Shown: one piece after another, positions 43,162 through 55,089 of the stretch | How the letters are laid out: the number at the start of each line of letters is the position of its first letter | How positions within the stretch are numbered: the first letter of the stretch is position 1 | NCBI RefSeq assembly: GCF_047675955.1 | Contig: NC_132910.1 | Coordinates: 92,592,923-92,656,922, forward strand | Source: Chlorocebus sabaeus | Lineage: Eukaryota; Chordata; Mammalia; Primates; Cercopithecidae | Length of the DNA: 64,000 bases | Reading direction: 5' to 3' | Translations under genes and position numbers: made by a program | Notes under the pieces: model-generated | The model's input: only the letters and a program-made list of their open reading frames with translations | Database searches by the model: none | Told to the model about the DNA's origin: nothing

Positions 43162-43890
43162 ATGACATTATTATACTGCAGACCTGGAACTCCCCTGCGC
43201 TAAACGTCCAGATATGTGTCACATAATAAAGGTCTTTTTGCTTAAGACATTTATAGATGGTTATTCTGTCACTTATAGGTGAGAGCATCCTATCAATATA
43301 ATGGTTTCATCTAAAGATATTAAGAGTATTACTAATACCTTCATAAAATTTATTGTGATATAAATAAAAATGACTAATATGATCAATTTGTAGCATTTTG
43401 AATACTAACATGACTCCTTTGAATATTATTATGAGTTTAATTACTATTGTTTTCACCTAAGTCAGTTTCATTTAGGAATAATATTGCAAATCAAATAAAT
43501 AGGTTTTCTATTTTTAGATTGCCTATTGATAATGAAAGAAGTATAATAACTTTTTAAAATATGGGTTTAGACCAGTGCAGAAATAATTGAGATGGAGAAT
43601 GAACCCCTCTACACCCTTCCATTATGAGCACGCAGAGATGGCAAAGTATAAACCAAGAGAGTTCTGCTTGTCCATTCTGTTTCTTTCTAAAGGTATAAAA
43701 ATAAAACCTTGATAAGCACAGTTTCCTTTTGGGGTAGCTGCAAGTGGGAGAGGCCAAGAAGGGTTCCACTTCTTTTGTGCAGGTGATATGCTTTTCCTCT
43801 TACCTCTTCCTCGAAACCACAAGACTGACACAGACCAGGGCTCAATACTGGCAACTATCCAATTACATTACCAAAGAAGAAGATCACAAA
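43162..43890. other. Unassigned sequence
   Basis: Nothing recognised before the alternating tract. Two short opposite frames at 43554-43831 lack motifs. Confidence 0.45.
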
Positions 43891-43950
43891 TGTGTGTGCG
43901 TGCACACACACATGTGCACGTGTGTGCGTGCGTGCACACACACACACACA
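43891..43950 (+). repeat. 60-bp strictly alternating pyrimidine-purine tract
   Basis: Every dinucleotide is tg, cg or ca: tgtgtgtgcgtgcacacaca, then catgtgcacgtgtgtgcgtg, then cgtgcacacacacacacaca. The tg/cg half and ca half are complementary, so it can form Z-DNA and several hairpins. It still keeps four CpGs, unusual in this CpG-poor neighbourhood. Confidence 0.96.
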
Positions 43951-44329
43951 GCTCACAGGCTAAATCTAGGAACCTAACAAGTACAACTACATCAAAAGGA
44001 AGAAAACAAACTGAGCAACATATGCTGTGTAAAAAAGAAATATTGGAATAGATGGACTAAAATTTAATAATAATATTGATAATTTTCACTAAGGGTATAA
44101 AGGAAAAAATTAACAATATGACACAAGAATCAAAATTACCTTTAAAAAAGAAAAAATGAGAAAAGTAAGCAATAAATTTTTTTTCAAATAAAGACTACAA
44201 TAATTTGAATTAATAGATAGATTAGAAAAAGACAAATAAATTACCGTGTTAAACATCAAACCAAGGAATTCTCCCAGAAAGTACCAGCTAATAATAAATT
44301 GAAAAGTTTTTTAAAGTATAAGAGTATGG

Positions 44330-44745
44330 AGAATAGAAAGAAATTGGGATATCCAGGAGATAGAAATTCCGGAGGAAAAAACAAAAATGAAAAGAGGAAG
44401 TAATTGAAGAAATAATTGAAATAATTTCTGTAAAGTTAAAGATGAGAGACTAATTGAAAGGGTTCCTAAATAGAAGAAATATCAGACAAGAGAGGCAAGT
44501 AAAACTTCAAACCTGTGCACATTAGAGTGACACTGCAGAAAATTAAAGATAAATTTTAAAGGCTTCAAGAACAGACTAACCATACTGCATAATCAGATTT
44601 GTATCAAATTGTTCCGGCAATACTAGTAGTAGAAAGATAATGGAATAATATGTTAAAGATATTAAATAAAAATAATTTTGTATCTAGAATTTTATACCTA
44701 GCCAAACTGTCATTTAAATTTGAGAACATAATAGTCTTAAAGTAA
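44330..44745 (+). mobile_element. Old L1M/HAL1 ORF1 relic
   Basis: acattagagtgacactgcag aaaattaaagataaattttaa aggcttcaagaaca follows the L1M/HAL1 ORF1 segment ('cacatcatagtgaaactgcagaacaccaaagacaaagagaagatcttaaaagc'). ttttgtatctagaattttatacctagccaaactgtc follows 'caacctagaattctatacccagccaaac'. It is interrupted at its 3' side by an MLT1 LTR. No intact frame. Confidence 0.75.
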
Positions 44746-44747
44746 GT

Positions 44748-45350
44748 AATTTTAAGATGGCCCCAATGATCTTGGGCCCCTTACATACACACCTGCCATA
44801 ATTTCCCAGAGTATAAATATTTTACTGCTATGATGAGTTATGTCAGATGGTATAATTGACTTTAAGAAAGGAATGTTATCCAACCGGGCTTAGTCTAATC
44901 ACAAGAGCTCCTTAAATCTGAGTACAGAGGACAGAGACAAGGGGAGTCAGAACTTTGAAATAGAGACATACTCCTGCTGGCATGGAAGAAGCCACCAGCA
45001 AGTTGTGGAGAGGATGACATGGTGCAGGGAGTGGCAAACAGCCTCTAGAAGCTAGGAATGGCCCCCTGGTCAACAGCCAGCAAGAGAAAGGAGATCTCAG
45101 TTCCGTAATCACCAGGAACTACATTCTTCCAACAACCACAATGAGTTTGGAATTGGATTTTCCCTGGAACTTCCAGACAAGAACTAAACCAATATCTTGT
45201 TTTTAGCCACCTGAGCCACTAAGTGGAGGACTCAGGCATCTAAGCAGGGCTCCTAACCTACTGAAACGGTGAGATAATAAATTTGTGTGGTTTTAAGCTG
45301 CTAAACGTATGGCAAATTTTTGCATAGCAATAAAATGAATGCAGAAGTCT
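44748..45350 (+). mobile_element. MLT1-type MaLR LTR
   Basis: taagatggccccaatgatct tgggcccc, gggcttagtctaatcacaag agctcctta, aacagcctctagaagctagg, gagataataaatttgtgtgg ttttaagctgctaaa. The order and the aataaa signal fit MLT1. Edges are approximate. It may split an L1M/HAL1 whose later part lies after 45360. Confidence 0.8.
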
Positions 45351-46109
45351 TGACGTAAAAGTACTGTATTAAAAACCAACTGGAGTTTTCAAATAGAAAG
45401 AAAGTATTAGGCAATACTTTAAAATTAGAACAAATCAAGAACAGAAAATTATACTATTATTTCACTAACAAACATGCTTGAAGAGCTCCTCAATAAAAGA
45501 TTAGCTAGTTAATTCCCATTATGTATTTCCAATTTTCCTAAGACTGTAATCCTAATGATATATATATAATTATATATATATTTACATATATATATTTACA
45601 TATAATCCTATATATAGCATTATATATATATATTATATATAATTATAATTAATTATAGTTCCTTTTGAGGCACAGCAAGTTACCCAAATTATTGATGTGA
45701 AAAAACCCAACCGTTTTACTTTTCTCAGGCTTTATGGGTAGGGATTATGGGAAGGACTGAGCAGAGTTCTCACTCGGTCTCATTTGGTTGCAGTTAGATG
45801 TTGGCTGAGACTGTAAACTTCTACCTTTGCCTGATAAATGATGAATTTGAGTGTGGCATGTATTAAGAATTGGCAGAATTTAAAATGTCTCCTGTGATCT
45901 GACCAAAATGTCTTTAAAGATTATTGTCTTGTTTGGGACACAAGAATCTTATACACCAGTCAAAACTGAGACATGATTTTATTGTTCTAGCTACTATCTG
46001 CCTTTCTCCCAAAAACAGTGACCGTTATTGCTTCTGTAATAGGTTGGAAGCCCCAGAGCAACATAATGAAAAATTGAATCTGATATGGAAATTTCACAAG
46101 TTTGTATTA
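45351..46109. other. Unassigned, with AT tract and short MLT-like piece
   Basis: Contains the AT-rich tract listed separately. At 45765-45820, gagttctcactcggtctcat ttggttgcagttagatg resembles part of an MLT-type LTR. Confidence 0.4.
45557..45658 (+). repeat. AT-rich simple repeat with palindromic segments
   Basis: Irregular (ta)n with atttacatatatatatttac and similar units, then tatataattataattaatta. Self-complementary over much of its length, so cruciform-prone. Confidence 0.93.
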
Positions 46110-46360
46110 CTACCAGTTACACTACCTATATACCAAGTGCTATGCATAGTCTTAGTTATAAAAATGAATAAGATAATGTTTCTGCCCTGGTGGAGTTCCT
46201 AATCTCGCAGCAGAGAAAAAACATATAGAGCTAACCACAATTGTACACAGCTAATCCTATAATAATGGTAAAAACAAAGCATTGCAGGAGCACAGAGAAA
46301 ACTTAACTAAAAGTACCCAGAAACCAGGCAAGCCTTAGTACCATAGTTCCATAGTATTTA
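46110..46360 (-). mobile_element. L2 LINE 3' end, antisense
   Basis: taccaagtgctatgcatagtc ttag, aagataatgtttctgccctg gtggagttcctaatc, gcaggagcacagagaaaact match the antisense L2 3' end ('tgccaggcactg ... ccctgccctcatggagcttac'). Confidence 0.7.
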
Positions 46361-46714
46361 TGCATTGAAATTGGGTTATATCAATTGCAAAATATAACAT
46401 AATTTAGAGAACATGTTGCTGTGTATCCTAACCGGGGAGTAGAAAATGTCTACATCTTTTATATTGAAGAAAAATTGTTTCTTACAACTTCAGTGTATTT
46501 GACCATGAGGAAAACAAACCAGTTTTTGCTCTTTCTTGTTTATCATTTGTTTTCTTGTTTATTACTCTGATTTATTATAGTTTAGTTTCGTTCCTTTAAA
46601 GATGATTTTCCAAAATTCAATTTTCCTAAGATTATTTATTGAGACATGCAGTTTTGTCTACAAAAATTAAATTTTTCTCTCTTTAAAATCTAATATTAAC
46701 TTTGACCATTATTT

Positions 46715-46880
46715 GTAATTACCTACTATTTGTGCAATGTTAGTGAAATGCTGCGGGACATCTCTGGATGAAAAATATCAAAAATTTTGCCCTACAAGGC
46801 TTATATTCTTGTAGGAGAGACGGCGGCATGAAAATAGTATGACATCAGCTAAAGTAAAATAAATGCCATCAAAATGTTAT
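46715..46880 (-). mobile_element. L2 LINE 3' fragment, antisense
   Basis: attacctactatttgtgcaa, atttttgccctacaaggctta tattcttgtaggagagacgg match the same L2 3' order. A second nearby fragment, possibly from the same original insertion. Confidence 0.6.
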
Positions 46881-47124
46881 TGAAAACAAAGTAAATGTGT
46901 CGCAAGCTTTGATCATCATGATTGTTTTTGGTTGCTCCCTGTATCCTCAATGACATAATGCAACTTCAGTTCATGTTTTTGATATTTTTGTAATTTCATC
47001 CTTTTTAAGAGTTATAACTTAAAATGTTGCTCCAGGTGAGAACACTAAGAGTCAGAGAAGTCCATTGTCATATGGTTCAGCGGCAAGATTCTGACACAGA
47101 GTTTCACAATGTCTATTATCTAGA

Positions 47125-47460
47125 CCAGGTACTGCAAAATTCATGACCTGTGGTTAAATTTGGCTCACAGCTATCTCTTAATATTGTGATTATTTTTAGC
47201 TATTTAAGTATTTCAAAATAGTTTCTGACAGAGCATGCCTTCTTAAAAAAATATTTAAATACATCTATATAACTATATATAATATACATATATGTGTTTT
47301 TTATATATATATATATGAGTGATTTGGTCATCTTACAATGGCTGAGCCTCCAAAGGCATCTGAGTCTAAAATTCCTTCTGAATCTATGCCCTACAGTATA
47401 TACCACATACTGCATGAAATGCAGTAGTGGCAATTCCCAAAACCTGTTATTTTCTGTTTA
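47125..47460 (+). mobile_element. Possible hAT (Charlie-type) fragment
   Basis: gcaaaattcatgacctgtgg ttaaatttggctcacagc resembles the 'cctgcgggccaaatctggcccac' text of Charlie-group repeats. The (ta)n at 47284-47318 and the rest are unassigned. Weak call. Confidence 0.35.
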
Positions 47461-47469
47461 GCTTCTGGG

Positions 47470-47795
47470 TATTTGAACTGCTGCTCCCACTTTGTGGAAT
47501 AAGTTCCTTCACGTTTTCTTTTTTGTTAAACTAAGCATAATTTATTTCAAGACTCAGATACAAAACCCCCTTCAAGGATGTTGGGGCAGACTGGTTTTGC
47601 TGTGTCTTCTACTTGTAAGCACCGCATTCTGAATTTATTAAGATATTTTAAAATCTATATTGTAACCATTTATTTCCTTCCAAACAAATTGAGGGCATAT
47701 ATCATCTCTGCATCTTGGAATGTTAGTGCTGTGCAATATCTCAGACTCATAGAAAAACTTCAGTAAGTGTTTATTGAAAAACTATTATTTTGTCA
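47470..47795 (+). mobile_element. L2 LINE 3' end
   Basis: gaactgctgctcccactttg tggaataagttccttcac, tatttcaagactcagataca, acaaattgagggcatatatc atctctgcatcttggaatg ttagtgctgtgcaatatctc, ending aagtgtttattgaaa. Typical L2 3' order, moderately decayed. Confidence 0.72.
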
Positions 47796-48759
47796 AGTTG
47801 TTTAGAGATGACAAAAATTTTATGAGAGTTCAATATTTGTTAGCACTTTCTTAGGAAAGTATTCTAGCATAAGCATGTTCTTTGGATGTGATTCACACTG
47901 TACACTTACATGTCTTTGATTATATTTTAAAATCCACTAGGAAAAATAATTATAAGTGTAACATATACAAAGTTTAAATTACATTGAAAGGGAGGGAATA
48001 AATACAATTAAAAAATTTACTACCTAAAAACATTGTTGAAAGTATAACTTAATAAAAGTGTATCTAACTGAAAGGAAATAAAATATACAAGAGTGTAGAA
48101 CAAAGAAACTAGTAAAATTTGTATTAAAGCCCAAAGAATAGTTGACAGTATGACTACAATGATTCAGGAAATTGTCAAATCATGATTCTTGAAAACAATA
48201 GAGGCATGGAAATTTCCCAATATTTTCAACAGATTATGGGAGTTAGCAATGATGGAGAGGAGAAAGAAGTAAAATCATTCTAAAAGTCTTGTGAGTATTA
48301 TGGTGGTCTAAGGTTCTGATTAGCTCTGGATGTTGATAGAAAATACAATCAAATGCATGAATTAAATCTTAAATGTAATCTTTCTTCATCTTATTAGGAT
48401 GTAAAAATTTCCATGAGAGCATCATCTTCATCAGAAGAATGAGAAGAAGTTGGATAACTGACAAAAATCACAGCTTTGTTATTTAAGCCTAGCTCAGATC
48501 ACAGAGCAGGGTAATGAACCACATGCAAAAAAAAAAAAAAAAAAAAAACCAATCCTCCCTAGGAAACAAGGGACCTAAGGCTAATTTCATCCTTGACAGG
48601 GCAGAGAGAGGAAGAAGCACCTCCAAGAGACATAGACATCTTTAAAGAGCCATTATCCTACCATGCCACAGATAGGAAATTTCACTGGAGATATGGATTA
48701 TAAAAGTCAAATGTAAATGCTAAAAAGAAAAAAAAACCACATAATAAAAAGATAAAGAA
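47796..48759. other. Mostly unassigned; A run at 48527-48548
   Basis: About 960 bases. A pure A run of 22 lies at 48527-48548, with no Alu body to its left that I recognise. The right part (48550-48759) may be degraded L1M upstream of the ORF2 text. Confidence 0.4.
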
Positions 48760-50180
48760 TTTTTTGGTGAGCGTCTTGGCAGACAAATACAGCAGATCAC
48801 ATACTGAACCATAAAGCATGTATCAATAAATTTAAAAGTATTAAAAAGATACATAGTGTGTTCACTGATGTAACAATAATAACTTAGTGATTAAGAACAA
48901 TGACATGTCTAAGAAATCTCAAGATATTTGAAAATTATGCAGCCCCTTGGTCAAAGAAAAAAATCACAAGGAAAATTAGAACACAGATTCAATGAAAAGA
49001 TAGTGAAAGTAATGCATATCAAACTGTGTGGGATGCAACAAAGTAAGAGTCCTTTGAGGAACATTATATCACTATGAGGCTATGATACAAAAACGAAAAG
49101 GTATAAAATCCATGATCTATTGTTACCAGCTTAAGAAGGTGGAGAAAGAGAGCAAATTACACAGAAAGCGAGGAGAACAAAAGAAATAATAAGAACTAAA
49201 TCAGACACAAATGAAATGTAAAAGATAAGATTAAAAAACTAATAGAGCATCAACAAAATCAAAGGTTGGTTTATTGAAGATAGTGATAATATTGTTAAAT
49301 CTGTAGCAAGCCCAATGAAGAAAAAATACATGAAATCACTAATCAAGAATTGTATAAAGAAACATACTAATAATTATGAAGATATTATAAGGTAATAAAG
49401 GGCTATTTAGTATAACTTTATGTCAAAAGTTGACAATTTAAATAAAAGAAGTTTCTTTGGAAAGAAACACCTTTCTAAAATTAGCACAAGGGACTGGATA
49501 TGGTGACTCACGCCTGTAATCCCAGCACTTTGGGACGCCAAGGCAGGCGATCATCTGAGGTCAGGAGTTCGAGTCCAGCCTGGCCCAACATGATGAAACT
49601 CCGTCTCTACTAAAAATACAAAAATTAGCCAGCCTTAGTGGTGCATGCCTGTAATCCCAGCTACTCAGGAGGCTAAACAGAAGAATTGCTTGAACCCGGG
49701 AGGTGGAGTTTGCAGTGAGCCAAGACTGCGCCATTGTACTCCAGCCTGGGTGGCAGAGTGAGACTCCATCTCAAAAACAAAAAAAGGAAATTGATAACTG
49801 CAATTGTTTTGTATCTGTTAAAGAAAGTGAATTCTTAATTTAAAAACTTACCACAAAGGAAACCCTAGGATCAAATTTTTCACTAGTAAATTTTTATTTC
49901 AGAAAATAAAGGAGAAGAGAACACTTCTCAACTCACTCTGTGAAGACAACATAACATTGACACCCCAACCAATGAAGGTTATCAAAAGAAAACAAAGTTA
50001 CAGACCGATAGCTCTCTTAAGTCTACAAATAACTTATTATCATTTATAATAATTATAAGATTAATTATTAGCAAATAATTTATAAACACACACACATCAC
50101 ACAAAGGACAACTAGACAAAGTGGGGTATATCTCAAGAATAAAAGGTTAGATAACCATTCAAAATGAATTAATAGTATAG
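48760..50180 (+). mobile_element. Old L1M ORF2 (endonuclease C-terminus to RT start), split by Alu
   Basis: gcagatcacatactgaacca taaagc, gtgttcactgatgtaacaat, aaactgtgtgggatgcaaca aagtaagag, aaatcaaaggttggtttatt gaagatagtg, aaccaatgaaggttatcaaa agaaaac, ttacagaccgatagctctct: these follow L1 ORF2 order from the endonuclease end through the pre-RT region into the RT. All frames are broken. An Alu inserted at 49491. The younger 5'-inverted L1 entered at 50183. Confidence 0.8.
49491..49786 (+). mobile_element. AluS-type Alu in L1M
   Basis: Full-length plus-strand Alu (ggactggatatggtgactca start, diverged first bases; gcaggcgatcatctgaggtc; agactccatctcaaaaac tail). The tail is A-rich with C interruptions. 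Confidence 0.95.
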
Positions 50181-50599
50181 TTTGTAGTCTGGTAATGTAA
50201 TGTCTCCAGATTTGTTCTTTTAACTTAGTCTTGCTTTGGCAATGAGGGCTCTTTTTGGTTCCACATGAATTTTAGGATTGTTTTTTCCAGTTCTGTGAAG
50301 AGTGATAGTGGTATTTTGATGGGAATTGCATTGAATTTGTAGATTGCTTTTGGCAGTATGGTCATTTTCACAATATTAATTATATCCATCCCTGAGCATG
50401 GAATGTGTTTCCATTTGTGTCGTCTGATTTCTTTTAGCAGTGTTTTGCAGTTTTCATAGTAGAGAATTTTCGCCTCCTTTGTTTAGCATAATCTTAAGTA
50501 TTTTAGTTTTTTGCAGCTATTATAAAAGGGATTAGTTATTAGTTTTTATTGTAAAGGGGATTAGTTATTGTAAAAGGGATGAGTTGTAGTCACCAAAAC

Positions 50600-51760
50600 A
50601 GCATGGTACTGTTACAAAAAAAGGGAATATAGGCCAATGGAACAGAGTAGAGAACCCAGAAATAAACCCAAATACTTACGGTCAGTGGATCTTTGACAAG
50701 CAAACAAAAACATAAAGTGGGGAAAGGGCACCCTATTCAACAAATGGTGTTGTGATAATTTGCAAGCTACACGTAGAAGAATGAAAACGGATCCTCATCT
50801 CTCACTTTATACAAAAATCAATTAAAGATGGATCAAAGACTTAAACCTGAGACCTGAAACCATAAAGATTCTAGAAGATAACTTTGGAAAAACCCTTCTA
50901 GACGTTAGCTTAGGCAAAGACTTCATGACCAAGGACCCAAAGGCATAGGCAATGAAAAAAAGATAAATAGATGAGACTTAATTAATCTAAAAAGCTTATG
51001 CACAGCAAAAGAAATAATCAGCAGAGTCAACAGGCAACCCACAGAGTAGGAGGAAATCATTGCAAAATATAAATCTTATAAAGGACTAATATCCATAATC
51101 TACAAGGAACTCAAATCAGCAAGAAAAAACAAACAAGAAGTGGGCTAAGGACATGAATAGACAATTATCAAAAGAAGATATAATACAAATGCCCAACGAA
51201 TATATGAAAAACTACCCAACATCACTAATTATCAGAGAAATGCCAATCAAAACCACAATGTGATACCACCTCACTTCTGTAGGAATGGTCATAATCAAAA
51301 ATCAAAAGACAAAAGATGTTGGTGAGGATGTGGTGAAAAGGGTTACACTGTTGGTGAGAATGTAAACTAATACAACCATCATAGAAAACAGTGTAGAGAT
51401 TCCTTAAAGAACTAAAAGTGGAGCCACCGTTTGATCCAGCAATCCCACTTCTGGGTGTCTACTAAAAGAAAGAGAAGTCATTATATGAAAACAATATCTA
51501 CACATGCATGTTTATAGCAGCACAATTTGCAACTGCAAAAAGTGAACCACCCCAAATGCCCATCAATAAATGAGTGGATAAAGAAAATGTGATATATATA
51601 TACACACACACACATATACACACACTATATATATATAGTATATATTTATATATTATATATGGTATATATATATTGTATATTATATATCTATACAGCATGG
51701 AATACTACTCAACTGTAAAAAGGAATAAAATAATGGCATTTGTAGCAACCTGAATGGAAT
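50600..51760 (+). pseudogene. L1 ORF2 C-terminal relic in the inverted L1
   Basis: Sense-strand text equivalent to the region after the RT: gaacagagtagagaacccag aaataaaccc, aagacttcatgaccaaggac, gaatagacaattatcaaaag, ggaatactactcaactgtaa aaagg. Stops and frameshifts break it, including the AT-repeat expansion at 51593-51695. Confidence 0.8.
51593..51695 (+). repeat. AT/AC microsatellite inside L1 ORF2
   Basis: gatatatatatacacacaca then cacatatacacacactatat followed by irregular (ta)n up to 51695. It occupies the L1 site that normally reads 'tggtatatatacacaatgga', so it is an expansion of the element's own TATACAC sequence. Confidence 0.95.
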
Positions 51761-52233
51761 TGGAGACTATTATTCTAAGTGAAGTAACTCAGAAATGCAA
51801 AATCAAACATTGTGTGTTCTCACACATAAGTGGGAGTTAATCTGTGAGGATGCACAGACATAAGAATGATACAATGGACTTTGGGGACTCAGGAAAAGAG
51901 TGGGAGGAGAGTTAGGGATAAAGGACTACACACTGGGTAAAGTGTGTACTGCTTAGGTGATAGGTGCACCAAAATCTCAGAAATCACCACTAAAGAACGT
52001 ATTTATCTAACCAAACACCACCAGTTTCCCAAAAACCTATGGAAAAAAATAAATTAATATAATTATCATATTTCATATTGTCCATTCATCAGTCAATGGA
52101 CATTTCGGTTGTTTCCACCTTTAGGCTATTACAGTACTGCTGCTACAAACATTCATGCATAAGATTTTGTGTGGAAATATGTTTTCATTTCTCCTGGGAC
52201 TATATATAGGAGTGTAAATGCTCAGTCATATGG

Positions 52234-52665
52234 TGCTATGGGTTGACTTGTATGCCCAAGAAAAGACAGATGGGAGTCCTAGCCCCTAGTACCTCAGAAT
52301 GCGACTTATCTGGATAGAGGTTCTTTGCAAAAGTAATCAAGTTAGAATGAGATCATTAGAGTGAGCCTTAATCCATTATGACTGGTGAACTTCAAAAGTA
52401 GAGAAATTTGGACACAGAAATGCAGAGGGAAAAGATGACAAGAAATAAGCAGAACACTTATAAATAAGCCTGGGAACACATGTGGCTACAGAAGCTAGGA
52501 AACAGGTGAGGAACAGATTCTCCCTCGCAGACTTCAGAAAAAAACAACTCTGCCAGCATTTTATTTTTGGATTTATAGCTCCCGGAAATGCAAGAAAATA
52601 AATTTCTGTTGTTTAAATCACCTAGTTTGTGGTACTTTGTATGACAGCCCCAGGAAACTTATACA
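52234..52665 (+). mobile_element. MLT1A/B-type MaLR LTR
   Basis: tgctatgggttgacttgtat start, tagtacctcagaatgcgact tatctgg, aagtaatcaagttagaatga gatcattag, aaattttggacacag-like text, gaaaataaatttctgttgtt taaatcacctagtttgtggt actttg, ends cttataca. About 432 bases. The L1M continues on both sides (tcatatgg before, aactctatg after). A 5-bp target duplication is not clear. Confidence 0.88.
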
Positions 52666-53246
52666 CAGAAACTCTATGTGTAACCATGTGAGGAACTGTT
52701 CTTCAGATTGGCTACATCATTTTACATTCCCATCAGCAGTATACGAATTTTCTGTTTCTCCACATCCATTTAACATATGTTATCCATTTTAATATTATCA
52801 CTAGGATGGGGAAGTGGCATCATATTATAGGATTTTAGTTGCATCTCTCTGATGACTAACAATATTGAGCGGCTTTTCATGTGCTTATTGGCCACTTGCA
52901 TATTTTCTTCAGATAAATATTTATTCATATCCTTTGCCCATTTTAAAATTTGGTCATTTATCTTCTTACTGGTGAGTTGTAAGAGTTATTTACATATTAT
53001 AGATACATGTCCTTTATCAGTCATATAATTTGAAAATATTTTTCCCATTTTCCATAAGTTGTCATTTTACTTTCTTGATAGTGTCCTTCAAAAAACGAAA
53101 TATTTCAAATTTATTTTTTAATTGAAATAAATTTCAATTTTTTTTTGCCTTGTTGCTCAAGATTTTGATATTGTTTTATAATTCATTGCCAAGTCTGAGA
53201 TTATGAAGATTTACTCCTACGTTTTCTTCTAAGAATTTTATACTTT

Positions 53247-53540
53247 TTTTTTTTTTAAACGGAGTCTTGCTCTGTCACCCAGGCTGGAGTGCAGTAGCGC
53301 GATCTTGGCTCACTGCAAGCTCCGCCTTTCGAGTTCAGGCCATTCTCTTGCCTCAGCCTCCCAAGTAGCTGGGACTATAGGTGCCCACCACCACACCTGG
53401 CTACTTTTTTTTTGTATTTTTAGTAGAGATGGGGTTTCACCATGTTGGCCAGGATGGTCTCGATATCCTGACCTCATGATCCACCCACCTCGGCCTCCCA
53501 AAGTGCTGGGATTACAGGCGTGAGCCACCGCATCCAGCCA
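53247..53540 (-). mobile_element. Alu, full length, with 14-bp target duplication
   Basis: Antisense Alu with T run, ggagtcttgctctgtcaccc, and the complement of the Alu start at the right. aattttatactttt occurs at 53234-53247 and 53541-53554: a perfect target duplication. Two overlapping open frames inside are Alu text. Confidence 0.97.
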
Positions 53541-54639
53541 AATTTTATACTTTTAAGCTGTACACCTAGGGCTTTAATTCACTTTGAGTCCCTTTGTATG
53601 TATGATGTGAATTAAGTATCCAGTGTCATTCTTTTACATGTGTCTATCCAGCTGTCCCACAACAATTTGTTGACAAAACTCTACTTTCACCATTAAATAA
53701 TCTGGGAACTCTTGTCAAAAATCAGTTGACTACAGAAGCATGGTCAACAATTTTTGGTCTCAGTTCTATACCATTGATCTATGTGTTTACCCTTATTCCA
53801 ATATCATACTGTCTCCACTGTTGCTTTGTAGTAAATTTTGAAAATGGGAAATGTGAGTCCTTCAACTTTATTACCATTTTTCAAGATTGATTTGGCAACT
53901 TTAGGTCACTTGCATTCCATATCAATTTTAGGATCAACTTGTCAGGTTCTATAAAACAAGTCAGCTGAAATTATTGTAAGTATTGAATTGAATCTGTAGA
54001 TCAATTTGGGGATCATTGCCACTTTAACAGTATTAAAAAGTCATTCAAGTCAAGAACAATGAAAAATTTTTCAATTTATTTAGCTTTTACTTTATTTTTA
54101 ATAATGTTTTGTAGTTTTCAGATATAAATTTTATACTTCATTTATTAAAAGCAGTTTTCCTAAGTATTTTATGCTTTTTGATCCTATTTTAAATGAAATT
54201 ATGTTTTTAATTTTATTTTTGGATTGAGCCTTGCAAATATATAGAAATACAATTTGCTTTTTTATATTGACTTCTATCCTGTAATCTTGTTGAACTCATT
54301 TATTAGTTCTAAATTTTTTAGTGCATTCCTTAGGATTTTCTGTTATATATGAGATCGTGATATCTGTGAATAGAAATAGTTTTACTTCTTCTTATCCAGT
54401 CTGGAAACAGTTTATTTCCTTACCTTTCCTAATTTCCCTGACTAGAACATCTGATACAATGATGAATAGAAGTGTCAATAGTGGATATTCTTGTTTTTTT
54501 CCTGATTTTTCAGAGAAGGCATTTAGTTTTTCACCATCGGGTATGATCTTAGTGTGGATTTTTTTATAAATGTCTTTTATCAGATGGAGGAAGTTCTCTT
54601 CTATTCCTAGTTTTTGAGTGCTTATTTTCATAAAAATAC

Positions 54640-55070
54640 GTATTTAAGATATACAACATGTTTGTATACATACACACAAACACATAGTTAATGATTACTA
54701 CAATAAAGCAAACAAATACACCTATCTTTTCACATAGCTGCCTTTTTTTGTGTGTGTGGTGAGAGCATCTAAAATCTACTCTCTTAGCAAATTTCCCATA
54801 AGCAATACAGTATTATTAACTGTTGTCATCATGCTGTACATTAGCTCTGTAGATTTATTCATCTTACGTAAGGGCAACTTTGTACCCTTTGACCAACATC
54901 TCTCCATTTGGCTCAAACTTTTGTCTTTGGTAAACGCTATTCTATTTTCTGATTCTGTGCATTTGGCTTTTTTAGATCCCACATATAAGGTTGATCATGC
55001 AGTGGTTTTCTTTCTGTGTCTGGCTTATTTCATTTAGCAAAATTTCCTTTGGGTTAAAAATTTCAAAATT
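54640..55070 (-). mobile_element. L1 (L1MA/L1PB type) 3'UTR, antisense
   Basis: gtatttaagatatacaacatg, gtgtgtggtgagagcatcta aaatctactctcttagcaaa tttccc, catgctgtacattagctctg, ttctttctgtgtctggctta tttcatttagc: the complement of an L1 3'UTR running into the ORF2 stop region. Different element from 52060-54636, whose ORF2 text it abuts. Confidence 0.82.
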
Positions 55071-55089
55071 GCCTTCAGTTCACACCGTT

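Larger units (their letters stand above)
50183..52047 (+). mobile_element. Primate L1, 5'-inverted (third in the window)
   Basis: 50183-50517 is antisense ORF2 (complement of text running up to 'acattaccagactacaaac'). 50579-52047 is sense, starting gagttgtagtcaccaaaaca gcatgg, the directly following L1 segment, and ending in a 3'UTR of the older L1PA/L1PB type (ggtgcaccaaaatctcagaa, ccaaaaacctatgg) with an A-rich tail. The junction holds three copies of a 20-base motif (50518-50588). Flanks share aattaata (about 50168 and 52052), a possible target duplication. The internal AT microsatellite is listed separately. Confidence 0.9.
52060..54636 (-). mobile_element. Old L1M, antisense ORF2 (C-terminus to RT), with MLT1 and Alu inside
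   Basis: Antisense L1 from gtcaatggacatttcggttg tttccac through cttgatagtgtccttcaaaa, tgtgtctatccagctgtccc, gtatcaatttttggtctcag-like text, to the RT at 54392-54631. That minus-strand frame reads N-F-L-H-L-I-K-D-I-Y, G-E-K-L-N-A-F, L-L-F-I-I-V and R-K-G-K-E-I, with the active-site box lost. It is interrupted by an MLT1 LTR (52234-52665) and an Alu (53247-53540), and stops at 54636 where unrelated L1 3'UTR text begins. Confidence 0.83.

Noticed and set aside
48527..48548. Tail of a retroposed element (22 A)
   Set aside because: The sequence to the left matches no SINE or gene that I know. Left as a simple A run.
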